Shown: piece after piece, positions 12,176 to 24,649 of the stretch
How the letters are laid out: every line of letters starts with the position of its first letter
How positions within the stretch are numbered: position 1 is the first letter of the stretch
From: Aspidapion aeneum
Taxonomy: Eukaryota; Arthropoda; Insecta; Coleoptera; Brentidae
NCBI GenBank assembly: GCA_963576565.1
Contig: OY755046.1
Span: 55,965,471 to 56,029,470 of the forward strand
Direction of reading: 5' to 3'
DNA length: 64,000 nucleotides
The notes under the pieces: generated by a model
Seen by the model: the letters and a program-made list of their open reading frames with translations, nothing else
What the model was told of the DNA's origin: nothing
Database searches by the model: none
Made by a program: the position numbers and the translations under genes

Positions 12176-12704
12176 AATATAAGTACAGACCTGAATATTT
12201 CGACGAATACTGCCGATTTATACCTTGCCGTTCGGTAAAGTCCCACTTTACCGATCAGTTCGGCTTTGCCGTTCACAAAAGTTGGATATAATTCATCTTT
12301 ATCCTTCACCGCACAGTGGGGCAGAAGCACAAAAAGGTGCGATAAAGAGTACAATGGATGTATTCCTTTGTAGTCAGTAATGTTTAAAATAAATTACTTA
12401 GTGATCCAAAATAAAAAAATTGACCCCGAGCTGTTAGTCGAGGTATAAGTGGTCGAATAAGCTTCAAAATATTTCCTAAAATACTATGTACGACGGCAAG
12501 GTTTACAAAATATTATATTATGTTGTCGACCCTACAGAAATGGAACGGCCAAGTTTGCCCCCTCCCCAATAACTAATCGTCTCCCTAAAAAATGAAAACA
12601 CCTCAACCCCCACAAAAAATTTTTTACAGAACCGACATTAAATTTTTACACACTTTTCTTCTGTCTGACTTTCGTCATTTTTAAAACTACTTGACAGAAG
12701 CTTT

Positions 12705-12885
12705 CAGTGGCGTATATAAAGGGGGGCCTGGTGGGCCCGGGCACCCCCCGAAGCTAAGATTTTTCTAGATATTTTCCACATATTTCATGAATACAAACAT
12801 AAAACAGCATAAAAAACATGGGGTCTCGGCTCCCCCCAAAACTGTCTCGGGCCCACCTTGAGACATTTTTCTATATACGCCACTG
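12705..12885. mobile_element. hAT-like MITE, CAGTGGCGTATA family
   Basis: 181 bp. Ends CAGTGGCGTATATAAAGG and, inverted, CAGTGGCGTATATAGAAA. Target duplications GAAGCTTT (12697-12704) and AAAGCTTT (12886-12893) match at 7 of 8 bases. Same family as 24363-24549. Confidence 0.85.
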
Positions 12886-12893
12886 AAAGCTTT

Positions 12894-14191
12894 CTTTCTT
12901 TATAAATAATCATGTTTATATATTATACTAAACAGAAAAAAAAATAATTTAACTATATTAATAAATCAAATAATAAGTTAAAACAAAGATCGGTCTGAAA
13001 GTGTAAAATTAACGTATAAACCTCGTTATAAAAGAGTATTTTTATCCTTTAACAAATTGTAGCTTTCGCTACGCTCGTGCTAAAAACATTTTACCTTGAA
13101 ATAAAAAGTGTCACTTTTATCCCTTGGTATATATTAACAGGGCTATCCTTGTTCTGGCGATAAAACTGTCACTTTTTATCCTTAAAATTCAAAATAAAAG
13201 GCTGTATCAGACATTATGTTTTTAGTAAAGTAGCTGAAAACCACATAATTATAATTATAATTTAATTTTAGGGCAGAAAAATCCAAAAATTTAAAAAATA
13301 TCTCCTAAAATTGGTAATTAGTGTCTTGTTAGTTATTGGCGAATTATATACCTCGCTACGCTAAGGCAATGTGTATTCATTGGCTAAGGCTACAAACTTT
13401 TTGCCTCGGGATAAGGTGTGACTTTTATTCCTTAATATATAATGAGTATAATAATAGTATGTGTAGATGTATATGTATTTAGTACGTTATATTTTAAATA
13501 TCTATACTACAATTTAAACACATATTTCGCTAAGTTTGGAGAAAAATGTTAATATTTAAAAATTAATTCCGGCCTTGTTAGCAAAAACTAGTAGCTAAAT
13601 GTGGCATCATTTTAAAAAGGAAGGTTTGTGTCCACGTATATTTTTAAAATTAAAGAAAATAATAAATTTTTGAAAGATTTTACAAAAATAGCCGTTTGAA
13701 GAAAATAGTGATGATCTGACATAATTAAAATTATTTTGACCAAACTTGATCAACATTAAAAATTGTGGCAAAGTTGATTCATTTGTGTTCTTAAAACAAG
13801 TACGCAACGTCAGTTTTCAAAACACGCTAACTTTGACAAGGTGTTTCATTCATTTGTTTGACGTTTGACTCTCCGAAGCTAACTTGCTATGGTAAAGCGA
13901 TTATTAATAAATAGTTTTTAGTAAAAATATCTCCCATATTAGATAAATAAGTTCTGCACTAAATCGCATGTTTTCTTCATTTTGCCCCTCTGTGCACCGT
14001 TAGAGATTCATAGGTGGCCACGTACTTTATACCTAATGGGTTTCTTCTTTTATTTTCCTTTTATTTCTTTTTTCTTTATGGCAAAAGCTAAGTCACAAAT
14101 GGTTAGAGGCTCTGTTTTAAACAAAAAAACTGTGAACAAAAACAAATGTTTAAGGTTATTATTACCAAACGGTTGCGGTCAAACGACGTAA
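12894..14191. other. Unassigned AT-rich DNA
   Basis: No gene recognised. Short A/T-rich frames only. The motif TTTCGCTACGCTC near 13066 and a related CCTCGCTACGCT near 13350 suggest two copies of a minor dispersed repeat. Confidence 0.35.
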
Positions 14192-14388
14192 AAGGGAACG
14201 TCCTTAAATTACGTAACGCAAAAATTCAGGATTTCCCCTCCGCCCTCCCCCCTCCCCACTTGTAACGCATATTTCACTTTGCGTTACACTCAATGTTTTT
14301 TTAACACATTAAAAAAACATTGAGTGTAATGAAAGGCCAAACCCCCTCCCTCCCTCCCTAAGCGTTACGTAATTTAATGATAGGCCCC
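14192..14388. mobile_element. MITE, TTAAATTACGTAACGC family, copy 2
   Basis: Left end AGGGAACGTCCTTAAATTAC, inverted right end GGGGCCTATCATTAAATTAC. The interior has an exact hairpin of TTTTTTTAACACATT and TTGAGTGTAA blocks around 14294-14328. Non-coding. Confidence 0.7.
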
Positions 14389-14826
14389 AAGGCTTCTACT
14401 TCATAGCTAAAATTAATTTACCAAATTTAATTTATTTTTGGGTTTAGCTATAAAACTATCCGTGCAATAAACGCGAAGATGAGGAATAAAAAGAAGAAAA
14501 TAAATAAGAAGGAGAAGAGTATTTTTCGGCCTTGTTTTTAAAGTCATAAATAATGATGTTATGGAATTGCGTAAAGTATAAATGTTTAAATATGGAAAAG
14601 CAATTATTCTTTTTTTTGCAAATGACCAAGAACTGCGATACCCAATTAGCACCTAAAGAAAAGAAGCGACGCTTTATAAAATACGCCGACATAAGTACTT
14701 ATATATATATTTATAAAAAAACACATCCTATTTTGTTATTTTAATTAAATTAGTATTCTAGTTCTCCTTTGAATCGGCGAATGTCAAAATAACGGCAAAA
14801 AGTTGTTAGTCAGAAACTTGATTCTT

Positions 14827-14949
14827 GGGCACGTTTTAAATTACGTAACGAAAAAATTCAGGACAACCCCCTCGTCCCTTTATAACGCATTTTCAAAAAA
14901 AATAATATAATAATCCCCAAAAGCATTGCGTAATTTAAGAAGGGTCCTT
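14827..14949. mobile_element. MITE, TTAAATTACGTAACGC family, copy 3 (short)
   Basis: Left GGGCACGTTTTAAATTACGT and right GCGTAATTTAAGAAGGGTCC are the same termini as copies 1 and 2, with a shortened interior. Confidence 0.6.
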
Positions 14950-15216
14950 TGCGTTGGTTATAGGTAGAAAAAAGTTGCTTGCTTGAAGAAATCACACAAA
15001 ACTGTGAATTCCATGGACATTTAACTACTCTAAAAATAAAACGTGATAGAACATGCCCCAAGAGGAAAATGATATACAGCGTTTCACCTTCTGGCACAGT
15101 TAGGGAAGTACAGCTGTCTTCTTAGTGACGTTAGAATTTTTTTCATCATCTACATTTCATCGCATTGCCATCCATTTTGGTTGTGCCGTCCTGATGAGCT
15201 CTAAAGGCGCGTATTC

Positions 15217-15488
15217 ATTTGAGGCAGAATTCGCATTTCTCTCTGCGAGACCCACCGAATACCTCATTCGCAATAATTCTCTAGTGAACACGGCCATTGG
15301 GACGAACTAATGCCGTCCATACTCAACTGAATGTTTTTTACCCACTTCGATCGGATGGCGTTGCATGCCGCGGGTCTATGCATCGCTCAATCTATCTATA
15401 GCTGTTGTTCGCGGTTTTAAGGCACACACGCATACGTATGCTTGTTCGGCCTCGCAGCGTGTCATGAGAATTCTGCCTCAAATGAAAG
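15217..15488. mobile_element. Short TIR element with TTCATTTGAGGCAGAATTC ends
   Basis: The 19-bp left end TTCATTTGAGGCAGAATTC is repeated in inverted orientation near 15469-15487. About 270 bp, non-coding, lying beside the RNase H fragment. I could not define a target duplication. Confidence 0.5.
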
Positions 15489-15494
15489 TAACCT

Positions 15495-16085
15495 CGAAGT
15501 CTGACAGTCAAGCAAGAGCGCTTGATTCCTATACGGTCCCATCGAGAACCGTGAGGAGCTGCAGGGATTCGCTGAATGCGCTTCGTAGCGTTAACAATGT
15601 GTCATTAGTATGGATACCAGGGCATTTTGGGCACAATGTGGCCGCAGACCACGAATTTTTCGGCCCCGAACCAGGCCCGAATCGAACCGAACCGAATCAT
15701 ACTGAAATTAATGGAGAAGAGCTTCCAACAATACTGGATAAATATACCAGAACTGACTCACTCTAAAGAGTTCTTTAAAGGACCTTGTCGAAAGAGAGCT
15801 AGGAAGATCATTGGACTTACCAGAGAGGAGATCCGTATAGTGACTGGACTTTTTACGAGTCACTGACGACTAAGAGTACCATGCATAGAACAGGAATAAC
15901 AGAGCCCAAATGTTGACTCTGTATGGAGGATGAGGAAAGTTAGACATGTACTGTGCGAATGTCCGGCTATTGCACGTTTACGTCAAAACACTTTCCGTAA
16001 ACCTCAGATTGATTCAGAAGATCTGAACAGTGTCTCACCCAAACTGATAGCTAACCTTTTTGGAGGATTAGGCATATAGTGGTGA
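15495..16085 (+). pseudogene. LINE 3' end: RNase H and zinc-knuckle remnant
   Basis: Three frames together give a retrotransposon C-terminus: SDSQARALDSYT and VSLVWIPGHFGHN (RNase H core, with the GH motif), then FQQYWINIPEL, FFKGPCRKRARKIIGLTREE and, after a frameshift, a zinc-knuckle-like stretch ending RHVLCECPAIARLRQN. The order fits non-LTR elements of the I/LOA/jockey type that carry RNase H. A GAACCGAA-rich insertion disrupts the region after the RNase H motif near 15660-15700. A second copy of the final part lies at 20237-20640. Confidence 0.75.
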
Positions 16086-16140
16086 GAAACCACTTAAAAG
16101 TGTGTCACAATAGTCCCACATCGAAGTCTGCGCAACCACC

Positions 16141-16337
16141 CGTGGCTAATCGGGCAAAAAGGAGTTTTTGTTTCTCTCATATTTTTCCGTGGGTAGTCTG
16201 AAAGCTTAACCTGACGGGGGTTCAAGATCTAATGGACACCTAATAAGTGTTGACAGTTAACTGTTTCGTCCTTATGGGACTCCTCAGAACACTGCTGGTC
16301 AATGTGACAAATCTTACGAAGTTAATTTGACGGTTTT
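16141..16337 (+). repeat. Direct repeat, copy 1
   Basis: Begins CGTGGCTAATCGGGCAAAAA and is repeated in the same orientation at 16654-16838 after a 513-bp offset. It sits about 60 bp after the LINE stop. It could be a terminal repeat of a small retroelement or two 3'-end fragments; no primer-binding site is recognised. Confidence 0.7.
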
Positions 16338-16653
16338 ATCTCTAATCAAATGTAAATAGTGAGAAAACTATCGCAAGAAGCGCCATCTACCGAGATACGA
16401 GAAAAACAAAAAACAAAAGCAGGCAAAAGACTGCTATACAATATCGATCAATGAAAAGATCGAATACAAATAAAAGAAAACAAACTATAGTCCGTGACCT
16501 ATGACAGCTCTTTGTCTTTCAGGCTGGATCAACGCATATTGCATTTTTACCCGTCATCAAGACACGTGAGCGTCAATCAACGGAATTTTTAAGCCAAATA
16601 ATACTAACAAACGTAGAATTTCGTACCCGTGAATTTAAAAATCAAACAAGTTT

Positions 16654-16838
16654 CGTGGCTAATCGGGCAAAAAGGAGTTTTTGTTTCTCTCATATTTTTC
16701 ATGGGTAGCCTGAAAGCTTAACCTCACGGGGGTCCAAGATCTAATAAGTGTTGACAGTTAACTGTTTCGTCCTTATGGGACTCCTCAGAACATTGCTGGT
16801 CAATGTGACAAATCTTGCGAAGTTAATTAGACGGTTTT
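16654..16838 (+). repeat. Direct repeat, copy 2
   Basis: Same sequence as 16141-16337 with a ~12-base deletion and a few substitutions. The 316 bp between the copies has no recognisable coding. Confidence 0.7.
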
Positions 16839-17390
16839 GTTTTGCAACCACCTTCTAAAGATGAACCGAAAAATGTATATATTTTGTCTTTAACTACTTC
16901 TTAAAAAAGCCCTTTTATATTTAATCTTAGCTATTTCATGCCTTAACATATGCTTACTAAAACCAGACGATTGATCCTAGTAATTTGGAAACTTTAGTTT
17001 TAGGACAATTTACTTTTAAAACTTCGAATTGGGGACATACTGATGCCCTGTTGTTTTAATTACTGATTGTTTTATTTTATTTATTAGGTTAATTATTCCG
17101 ATTAAATTTTCCTAATAAAAAATTAACATATTTTCCGCGAGTGCTTGCGTAAAGTGTAACCCTTGAAATTTCAATTCAACACCAGAAACTTTTTTTCATA
17201 ATTAGTTACAATTTTCTCAGAATTTTAGTTACTTGGGTTTACTTCCTATAACTAGTTTATTGTTTTAAAACAAATGAGGTTTTTATAAACCAAGGACTTA
17301 CCTATGTACATACCTAATGAAACAATTTTGGCCCAAAGTAAGTCAACCGCAACAGTTTAGTACCTACACCAGAGCCCTACCCAGGAAAAA
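16839..17390. other. Unassigned AT-rich DNA
   Basis: No gene or repeat boundary recognised. Confidence 0.4.
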
Positions 17391-17447
17391 AAATTGGGGG
17401 GGGGTCGGTTCGGGGGGGGGGGGGGGTTCGGTTCGGTTCAGGGGGGA
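17391..17447 (+). repeat. Poly-G and GGTTC low-complexity tract
   Basis: Runs of 8 and 15 G interspersed with GGTTCGGTTCGG, related to the GGTTC tracts at 46697-46786, 51180-51210 and 59520-59580. Confidence 0.8.
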
Positions 17448-17692
17448 TTAGCAGTTTACAATAGAATGTTGGAAAATTTGCGGTTTGTGTTGGGGTCATG
17501 CACAAAATGTTAATTTCTAGGATGTTTTGTTTAATTTTTGTCGATATCAGACCTTTCAAAATCGTTATCAACCGAAAAAGTCTGTAAAATATTTCGTCAA
17601 TTTTACACCCTGTCACTTGCGTCCCTTTATACGGAGAATAACGCATCTTATACCTTCCCAAACTAAAATATATTGAACTGAGATATAAAAAA

Positions 17693-18500
17693 CTGTATAG
17701 TTTTTGAAATATGAATTTTCAAAGTTTGGTCATTTTGGTCTTATGGGATTCCCTACCCTAAATTTCGCTAAATGACGTTTTTCGAATCTTAACTCAGGGT
17801 GTCGTTTTTTCGTATCTCTATGGTCCCACAATACCGCAACTCGGTGCTTTTATTGATAAACTGTATAGTTTTTGAAATATGAATTTTCAAAATTTGGTCA
17901 TTTTGGTCTTATGGGATTCCCTACCCTAAATTTCGCTAAATGACGTTTTTCCGAATCTTAAATCAGGGTGTCGTTTTTTCGTTTCTCTATGGTCCCACAA
18001 TACTGCAACTCGGTGCTTTTGTTGATAAACTGTATAGTTTTTGAAATATGAATTTTCAAAGTTTGGTCATTTTGGTCTATGGGATTCCCTACCCTAAATT
18101 TCGCTAAATGACGTTTTTCCAAATCTTAACTCATGGTGTCGTTTTTTTGTATCTCTATGGACCCACAATACTGCAACTCGGTGCTTTTGTTGATAAACTG
18201 TATAGTTTTTGAAATATGAATTTTCACAGTTTGGTCATTTTGGTCTTATGGGATTCCCTAACCTACCCTAAATTTCGCTAAGTAACGTTTTTCCGAATCT
18301 TAACTCATGGTGTCGTTTTTTCGTATCTCTATAGTCCCACGATACTGCAACTCGGTGCTTTTGTTGATAAACTGTATAGTTTTTGAAATATGAATTTTCA
18401 AAATTTGGTCATTTTGGTCTTATGGGATTCCCTACCCTAAATTTCGCTAAATTACGTTTTTCCGAATCTTAACTCAGGGTGTCGTTTTTTCGTATCTCTG
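17693..18500 (-). repeat. ~169-bp satellite, inverted relative to 8930-10775
   Basis: Five units begin CTGTATAGTTTTTGAAATAT at 17693, 17861, 18030, 18198 and 18372 (spacings 168-174). Each is the reverse complement of the 8930-10775 monomer. These units are more alike than those of the first array, suggesting more recent amplification or conversion. Confidence 0.93.
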
Positions 18501-18727
18501 CAGTGGCGTAGTGTGTGGGGGAGCGCGGGGGTTTATCGCTCCCCCCAGCCCCGAGGTTACTGGCGCCCTAAGCTTTATTAAGTAGCAGGGCCGGCAACGG
18601 CAAATTGAGAAGGCGGCAAAGGAAACTAAAGACATGATGACCTTTTTTTTTTGGTCGCAAGGTTTTTGATGGGTGCCCTGTTTAGCTGTTCCCCCCCTTC
18701 CGCCCCCTTAGGCACGCTACACCGCTG
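18501..18727. mobile_element. Degenerate hAT-like MITE beside the satellite
   Basis: Left end CAGTGGCGTAGTGTG, right end inverted CAGCGGTGTAGCGTGCC, with G/C-rich subterminal runs. No target duplication remains. It starts within one base of the last satellite monomer. Confidence 0.5.
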
Positions 18728-20236
18728 GGAGTAACCAAAATAAAAAATGGTAACAAGCGTATAGTTTTTGCAAAGTCATCTGAAATGCTCCTAATACGGG
18801 GTTCTATCGATTTCATGAAATTTTGCTTCAATCTACCCTTCAAAAGTTATCGAAATTCATATAAAATCTTCCTGGTATAATTTCAAGCCTACCGACAGAG
18901 AAAAGGCGCCCTCTTTGCGCGCCGAGCACAAAGTAATTGTTTTCTGACCGACCCAGTACAGGTGGCTAGACGGCACCTGATTGGCAGATTTTTTTGAAAA
19001 GCGCCATTAATTGCTTTCAGGTGTTCTTTGCGGGACCCCTTTAGTCGGCAGTATGCAGAGTTAGAAAATAAATCAGTGTCGTTTCTGTAGGTATAGGAAT
19101 AGAAAGTTTTATTATCTATTTTTATTTCTTTAGTTTACGCCATAATTAAATGAAATAATTTTCATGAGTATATCTACCGCCGCCCATGTCACTTTCTTTA
19201 AAGGATATGCCGATGGTCGGCTTTAATCTTTGTGCAACTGGCTTTGCAAAAACTATACATAATATGTATAGCGATGCGCCCACGCTTTCGTGTTGTAGAA
19301 TGCAAGCACGAGACCGAGCTGAAACACCACCACGCGTATCCACCAACGAAAGTGATAACATAACAATAACAATATGTAATCGTAGTTATAAACGCATTGC
19401 CCCGACAGTGTAGAGCGTATTATTTTAGGATTACTATTACATAATGCTGTAAATAAAATAAATACAAATATTTCACATTAGTCATAAACTATTTATTTTC
19501 AAAATTTTTAACTGTTATCAATGGTAACAGTGGTTACATAGACGCTTCGCCACTGGAAATGACCGAACCGAGACCCCTTTTTTTTAAGTCTAGGGCCGCC
19601 CCTGTAGAAATGGACATAAATCTTTGTCGGGTAGACCGATTATGCAAATGAGTTTTTGTTTTAGGATACTGCAATTACCTACATGAATTTCATTATAGGT
19701 CACTAATAAATATTAAGTTAAATTAAGTGAAAAACCAGTAATAGTAAAGTGACCTTTACGAACTTATTATACAAAAACCGAGAAAAATTAAAAACAAATT
19801 GAGGAAACCGCGACGTCCGACGGCGATCATTGAAAAATCACTCAAATAAAATTCAAATGGTGCTGATGATAGCCAACGTTATTATTGAAGCATCTAAATC
19901 TGGATAAATTTTCGTAAACAGCTTCACTTTGCCAAAATGCCAAACTGTTTCCTCTGCGAAAATTCTTAAAAGTGATTCCTAACAGTATTCACAGGCTCAG
20001 ACATTTTTCAAGCCTCAGACTGACAAAACAGAGCACTTGATTTTTAGGAAAATTAGCCATTTACTTTTAAACTCATTTATTAAGCCACAGAAAAAAAAAA
20101 CTTTCTGAAAGCTACCAATTCTTTACTGAAAGCCGCAGATCAAGCAGGGTGGGAAGCGGCATCTGCCGAAATTTTTGGCTGGAATCAGCCCTGGATATAT
20201 TATACAACGCTGCTAAATCAATCAAATTAAAAAGGA
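18728..20236. other. Unassigned; slightly less AT-rich segment
   Basis: No gene recognised on either strand. Frames at 19146-19413 overlap on opposite strands and show no family motif. 18880-19060 is less AT-rich than its surroundings but I could not assign it. Confidence 0.35.
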
Positions 20237-20640
20237 TGAAGAACAGCTTTCCACAATAATGGATAAATATACCAGAACAAGCTCACTCTAAAGAGTTCAT
20301 GAAAGGACCTTGTAGAAAGAGAGCCAGGAACATTAATGGACTTACCAGACAGGAGATCCGTATAGTAACTGGACTTTTACGGGTCACCGTCGACTAAAAG
20401 TACCCATGCAGAGAACGGTACTAACAGACAAGTCCGAAAGTAGACTCTGTATGGAGGATGACGAAACAATCAGACATGCACTGCGCGAATGTCCGGTTAT
20501 TGCACGTTTACGTCAGAACACTCGGTAAACCTCAGACTGATTCAGAAGATCTAAACAGTGCCTCATCCAAACTAATAGCTATCATTTTTGAAGTATTAGG
20601 CATACAGTGGTGAGAAACCACTCAAAAGTGATGATGATGA
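20237..20640 (+). pseudogene. LINE 3' end, second copy
   Basis: Aligns with 15700-16085: blocks equivalent to AGGACCTTGT(C/A)GAAAGAGAG, CTGTATGGAGGATG, GAATGTCCGG and GGTGAGAAACCACT keep their order. The frame is broken. It ends in a short GAT microsatellite (TGATGATGATGAT), a typical LINE tail. Confidence 0.75.
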
Positions 20641-21013
20641 TCGCAGTGGCAGAGCTGCAAGGGCCCCTCAAATATGAATCATTCTTAATCATAATCAAGT
20701 CTTTACTGTTATGTTTTTCATCTAGTTATTTTGAAATATTTGGGGTAGGGGACTCGGCCGTTTTCTAATTTGTAGAATACAACGTTTCTTTTTTTTTTGG
20801 CATCATAAAATCTTCAGATTTATGCAAAAAATTAATTCGTATAGTATTTTACAGCCTCTAAATTTACATTTAGTGTCTGTTAGGAAACACTTAAGAATTT
20901 TCACAGATGAAATAGTTGGGAGTTTCAGAGAATATCAGCTATTTACGATAATTCAGCCTGTTACTAAACACTTAAAAGCTAGCCCGGTGTACTGTGCATT
21001 ATTCGGGCTAGGA

Positions 21014-21296
21014 AGCAAGGCCGTACCCAGGAGGGATCCAGTGGGATCGATCCCCTCCTGAAATGGTCGATAAAGTGTGGTAAATCAGATTTCACCAGAA
21101 CACAAACAAGATAAAAATATTGCACAATATATATTTTTTTTCAAATACCAAATTGCAAATAATGCAAGGAACTAAAACCATAAACAACAAGTGAAATTAA
21201 AGAAAGAAAAATCAGAAAAAAGTTGTCTTCGGCCGGGACTTTTTATTGAAACTTTTGAACCCCCACCCCCCAAAATTTTTTCCTGGACCCCGCTAT
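21014..21296. mobile_element. Possible hAT-like MITE
   Basis: Left AAGGCCGTACCCAGGAGGG and inverted right CATAGCGGGGTCCAGGAAA resemble the CCCAGG-terminus elements at 55992 and 58662. No clear duplication. Confidence 0.35.
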
Positions 21297-21892
21297 GAAT
21301 ATAAAAAATTTATTGTATTTTTTTACATTTGTTTTTGTTACCTAACAGTGAGACATGTCTGGATGCCATGGTCTAAAATTAAACATTGTCCTTCATACTC
21401 TGTGAACACAATATGATTTTAAATTGATAGTTCGAAGATCAATCGGATCATTTGGTTTAAACAATACATTATCTACCTGATAAAGAGAATAACCTGAATT
21501 TATATTGTTTTGTTTGTTAGTGTCTATTTTAAAATACGATATAAATGGGTTTTGTACTATACTTGCCTAATTTCCGACCATTAAAAAAAATAGGTAGTTA
21601 TAGTCGCCCACTTTTTTAATGTAATCCAAAAATTGCTTAAGCTAGTCTGGAAAGGCAGGCATTTTAGCAGACTTTAAAAACTAACGACAATCGTTACTTA
21701 TTTAAAAGCATGCGATGTTGCCATACTGTTTCCTTTTATTCAATAAATGTTTGAAAAATAAGATGACATTAAAAAAGTGGATGACTGTACTTTACTAATA
21801 TATTATCCCTAGATGCTTATACAGGTTCATGTCTCTACACTTTATCAGTAGAACTAAACACCAAGAACTAGGCCACAAACCAAACCAATATA
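21297..21892. other. Unassigned AT-rich DNA
   Basis: No gene recognised. Confidence 0.4.
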
Positions 21893-23340
21893 CCGGGTGG
21901 CCCAAAAAAAACTGGACAATTTTTTTAAATTTGAAGGAAGTTCACGAGGTATAAAGACTTAACAAAAAGTTTCACGGGCAAGACCTCAGAGGTAAAGGTA
22001 GCTACGGGGATGCGTTTCTGCCTCATTAGGCTTCATTCAGCCCGAGCATAACCATAAAAAGGAAGGAGATGAAATGATGATGTGGGTAACTGAAAAATAA
22101 ATATGAAATATGGTGTTTACTGAGGAGAGACCAACTGTCAATTTGCAGCTTCGGTCAGGGTTGCCTCGGTTTTGAGGCTAATTTTGACGTCGCGACGGAG
22201 ATAGATATAATCTGCTCCCAGAAAACAGCCTGAGCCCTGGATTTTTTTAAATTTGAAGGAAGTTCACGAGGTATAAAGTTTTAACAAAAAGTTTCACGGG
22301 CAAGACATCAGAGGTAAAGGTAGCTACGGGGACGCGTTTCTGCCTCATTAGGCTTCATTCAGCCCGAGCATAACCATAAAATGGAAGGAGATGAAATGAT
22401 GATGTGGGTAACTGAAAAAGAAATATGAAATATGGTGTTTACTGAGGAGAGACCAACTGTCAATTTGCAGCTTCGGTCAGGGTTGCCTCGGTTTTGAGGC
22501 TAATTTTGACGTCGCGACGGAGACAGATATAATCTGCTCCCAGAAAACAGCCTGAGCCCTGGATTTTTTTAAATTTAAAGGAAGTTCACGAGGTATAAAG
22601 TCTTAACAAAATATAATTCATTATAATTTTTGAACTATACCGTCGATTTTAATAGGACAAACTGCGCTTGACAACGAATTATTCAGAGTTTTGACTTAAT
22701 ATTGTCCTCCATCTTAAAATCCAAGATGGCGGACGATATTAAATTGTACCCTTCAAAGATGCTCGTTTATTCTTGTGTTACGAACATGTTTTAATTATTT
22801 TTTTAAATTGCACAACAAGGTACGAATCAGCAAAATCGGTTTGGAGGTTCTAAAAAAAATATTTTTGTTTCAATCATTCTTTTGAATATTATACGATTGT
22901 CTTGCCAATAATGTCTGCATTTATTTCATTACTACTGAACCGATTTTGATCAAATAAAAATCATTCTGGTGAGAACTGATTGCTTTTTAAACTTTTGGCG
23001 GACAGAATCATACGTACATACAAACAAAAATATATTTTTTTAGAACCACTGAACCGATTGAGCTGATTCGTACCTTGTTGGACGTGGCAAGAATGCAGCG
23101 TTTTAACTAATTTAAAAAAGTATTTAAAACATGTTCGCAACATAGGAATAAACCAGCATCATCTGAAAGGTACATTTTGATTTCGTTGCCATGTTGGATT
23201 TTAAGATGGCGGACAAAAAAATATATTAAGTCAAAACTCTGATTAATTCTGCGCCAAGTGCAATTTGTCCCATTAAAATCGATTGTATAGTACAAAAGTT
23301 GTAAAGAAAATAAATTGTCCGGTTTTTTTGGCCCACCCGG
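21893..23340. mobile_element. Foldback element with CCGGGTGG ends
   Basis: 1,448 bp between TA dinucleotides. The outermost bases CCGGGTGGCCCAAAAAAA pair with the right end TTTTTTTGGCCCACCCGG. Inside, the left arm 22600-22870 is inverted at 23030-23320 (shared blocks TCTTAAAATCCAAGATGGCGG, split by mismatches, and ACAAGGTACGAATCAGC). An in-place tandem duplication occupies the outer left arm. No transposase. Confidence 0.75.
21920..22600 (+). repeat. Tandem duplication, ~322-bp unit, about 2.1 copies
   Basis: TTTTTTTAAATTTGAAGGAA begins units at 21920 and 22244 and, with one change, at 22564. The two full units are nearly identical, so the duplication is young compared with the foldback arms. 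Confidence 0.9.
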
Positions 23341-23760
23341 TATATGCACCTAATGCCTTAATATTTACGAAGATGCCCGAGATATGGCGGATGAAGGCAC
23401 CATCTAGTAGTATTAAAATCTCGTAAAGTATTTTAGATAGGTACCTGAATTTTGAAGAGCTTTGAAGAGGTTTTTTGACAGGCAAGCTTTATATGATATG
23501 ATATTTAATTTCATGGAGTTATTTTATGTTGGCCGCAAACAAACCAAACAGAGCGAAAGTGTAACAACAGTAATAATTAATGTGCTGTAATATTTAGTCT
23601 GATTATTATTTAATGGTAATGGTCTAATAGTTCCCATTACCTGACTACCTTTTTGATTACATAAATGCATTTTAATTTATAACATCCAAAATCCCTGATA
23701 ATATTTAAATCTTATTTTACAAAAAATCACAGAGCAATAAAATATAACCTACCTATAATA

Positions 23761-24069
23761 GGGACTTATTGCAATAAAGCCAGGCCATAATAGTGCTGGG
23801 TCAGAGAAAATATCACTATTTTCTATGGTCGGGCACTATTCTGACAGTTTTCCATTGAAAACTGACAGTTGATCTTTCAAAATTGACATTCCAAAGTCAA
23901 ATTTATAAATTCAGTCATTTATTTTCCATTAATAGTGGCGGCACTATTAATTCCGGCTCTTATAATACACATAGGCCTAATTTTAGAAGAAGACAGCTGT
24001 TCTTATAATGTGAAACTGTCGGAATAGTGCTCGGCACAATTTGTGCCTGGCTTTATTGCAATAAGTCCC
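23761..24069. mobile_element. TA-target MITE, GGGACTTATTGCAATAAAG family
   Basis: 309 bp between TA duplications (23759-23760, 24070-24071). The terminal inverted repeat GGGACTTATTGCAATAAAGC continues to 25 perfect bases. An incomplete relative lies at 35984-36210. Confidence 0.88.
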
Positions 24070-24362
24070 TAATATGTCTAAACCTTAGATTAATAAACAT
24101 TGTTAGTCTGAGGTCTAAACCATACCTTATAATATGTAGGTATATTAATCATTGCTTTAAATTAAATCTAGCTAAACATCGCATTACTGCTAAAATGACC
24201 AGAGGGTCATATCTAAAGTTCGTAAATCTACTTTTATTCCGGTTTTAACATTTAACATAAAACTGGTTTAACAGTTTTTAATTTTAGTTTGTTGGAATAG
24301 GTCAGTGTTTTACCAATTTGATGATTCGTTATGTTGGTCAAGCCAAACACAATAATTATTTT

Positions 24363-24549
24363 CTGTGGCGTATACAAGGGGAAGCCTGGGGGTCCGGGCC
24401 CTCCCGAAGCGAAGAATTTTTTATATATTTTCCACATATTTCATAAATACAAACATAAAATAGTATAAAATAGGGCCTTATGGTGTCTCGCCCCCCCCGA
24501 AAACTGTCTCGGGCCCACCCCGAAACTTTTTTCTATATATACACCACTG
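24363..24549. mobile_element. hAT-like MITE, CAGTGGCGTATA family
   Basis: 187 bp, ends CTGTGGCGTATACAAGG and inverted CAGTGGTGTATATATAG. The 8-bp duplication ATTATTTT is perfect (24355-24362, 24550-24557). The interior matches 12705-12885 (TTTTCCACATATTTCAT and CTGTCTCGGGCCCACC blocks). Confidence 0.9.
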
Positions 24550-24649
24550 ATTATTTTCGAGACAGTAACAAGTGATAAGATGCGGGAAAGACACTTTGCG
24601 GTGTGTGTGGAAGTGTTAGGAACAATACTTTTTCTACCCTAAAACTGTT

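Noticed and set aside
16141..16838. Small LTR retrotransposon (TRIM)
   Set aside because: There are two direct repeats, but no TG...CA ends, primer-binding site or target duplication; kept only as a direct repeat.
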